Assembly: GCA_018380885.1 (NCBI GenBank)
Contig: JAGZSY010000001.1
Coordinates: 62,001 to 126,000, forward strand
DNA: 64,000 nucleotides
Direction: 5' to 3'
Source of the DNA: Enterocloster asparagiformis
GTDB taxonomy: Bacteria > Bacillota > Clostridia > Lachnospirales > Lachnospiraceae
Below are positions 63,806-64,000 of the stretch, piece after piece. A program made the position numbers and the translations under genes. The notes below the pieces were generated by a model. The model searched no databases, was not told the DNA's origin, and worked only from the letters and a program-made list of their open reading frames with translations. Numbering within the stretch: position 1 is the first letter of the stretch; each line of letters starts with the position of its first letter.

Positions 63806-64000
63806 ATGGCAGAGAGTAAAAGAGATTACTATGAAGTTCTGGGCGTTCCGAAGACTGCGGACGACGATGCTTTGAAAAAAGCATACAGAGCTCTGGCCAA
63901 AAAGTACCATCCGGATGCGAACCCGGGGGACAAAGAGGCTGAGGCCAAATTCAAAGAAGCTTCCGAGGCTTACAGCGTGCTCAGCGATCCCCAGAAGCGT
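63806..64000 (+). CDS. dnaJ: Chaperone DnaJ, N-terminal part (cut by window end)
   Basis: The first 65 codons of dnaJ: an N-terminal J domain with [20 protein letters not shown], the HPD motif in [11 protein letters not shown], and [18 protein letters not shown]. The J domain stimulates DnaK ATP hydrolysis. Gly/Phe, zinc-finger and C-terminal domains lie outside the window. The GAGGTAG site precedes the ATG. Confidence 0.97.
   Translation, partial: MAESKRDYYEVLGVPKTADDDALKKAYRALAKKYHPDANPGDKEAEAKFKEASEAYSVLSDPQKR

Overview
The window looks like a chromosomal segment of a GC-rich, spore-forming Lachnospiraceae-type Firmicute (Enterocloster/Hungatella-like; this is an inference from gene content and style, not a database result). 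Supporting signs are strong AGGAGG ribosome binding sites with some TTG/GTG starts, a CIRCE-controlled hrcA-grpE-dnaK-dnaJ operon, a SpoIID/LytB-domain protein, 3D-domain proteins, a KtrAB-type potassium system, stand-alone DUF368 and DegV proteins, and many sugar and peptide ABC importers each paired with a LacI-type regulator. No mobile element, CRISPR array, tRNA or rRNA gene was found.

Region by region. 1-9002: the end of a sugar ABC importer (binding protein plus two permeases), then a promoter with a perfect palindromic operator driving an IlvD/Edd dehydratase, a Gfo/Idh/MocA oxidoreductase, a TIM-barrel sugar isomerase/epimerase and a GntP-type permease, followed by a small TPR membrane protein. 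This looks like sugar-acid or polyol catabolism. 9003-16589: a second ABC importer with a DapA-type aldolase, an iron alcohol dehydrogenase, a LacI regulator and an RpiB/LacAB-like isomerase. Its promoter carries repeated TGTGrAAA motifs and a palindrome, and the cluster ends in a long inverted repeat. 16590-21936: a methionine/one-carbon cluster of metF, a stand-alone MetH reactivation domain, threonine aldolase and a MetH lacking its own reactivation domain. 22190-29020: a HelD-like helicase convergent with a diguanylate cyclase, a small cysteine-rich protein, DUF368, DegV and a HAD phosphatase. 29013-36250: metal and ion homeostasis, with a ZnuACB-like importer, KtrB/KtrA and two CobW-type GTPases, one with a very long His-rich repeat. 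36355-37338: a degenerate GGDEF protein.

37339-38155 is a gene-poor, partly AT-rich stretch ending in a promoter overlapped by an AAAAGCGCTTTT palindrome. It drives an oligopeptide-type importer (38156-43663), an M20 amidohydrolase, an S9 peptidase, a YiaK/Ldh2-family oxidoreductase and a second LacI regulator (to 49190). 49191-55519: a DEAD-box RNA helicase with a structured leader, a YbaK deacylase, deoC, a clear candidate 6S RNA and a SpoIID-domain protein. 55540-57999: glycerate kinase divergent from a CdaR-type sugar-diacid regulator. 58015-59733: two secreted 3D-domain proteins on the minus strand. 60001-64000: the CIRCE-controlled hrcA-grpE-dnaK-dnaJ operon, with dnaJ cut by the window end.

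The strongest points for a second look are the 6S RNA, the split methionine synthase cluster, the peptide-import/peptidase/oxidoreductase cluster with its LacI-type palindrome, the His-rich CobW protein with a second CobW-like partner, and the cysteine-rich small protein. No feature here is certain to be a new system. The least explained gene set is the 38-49 kb cluster.
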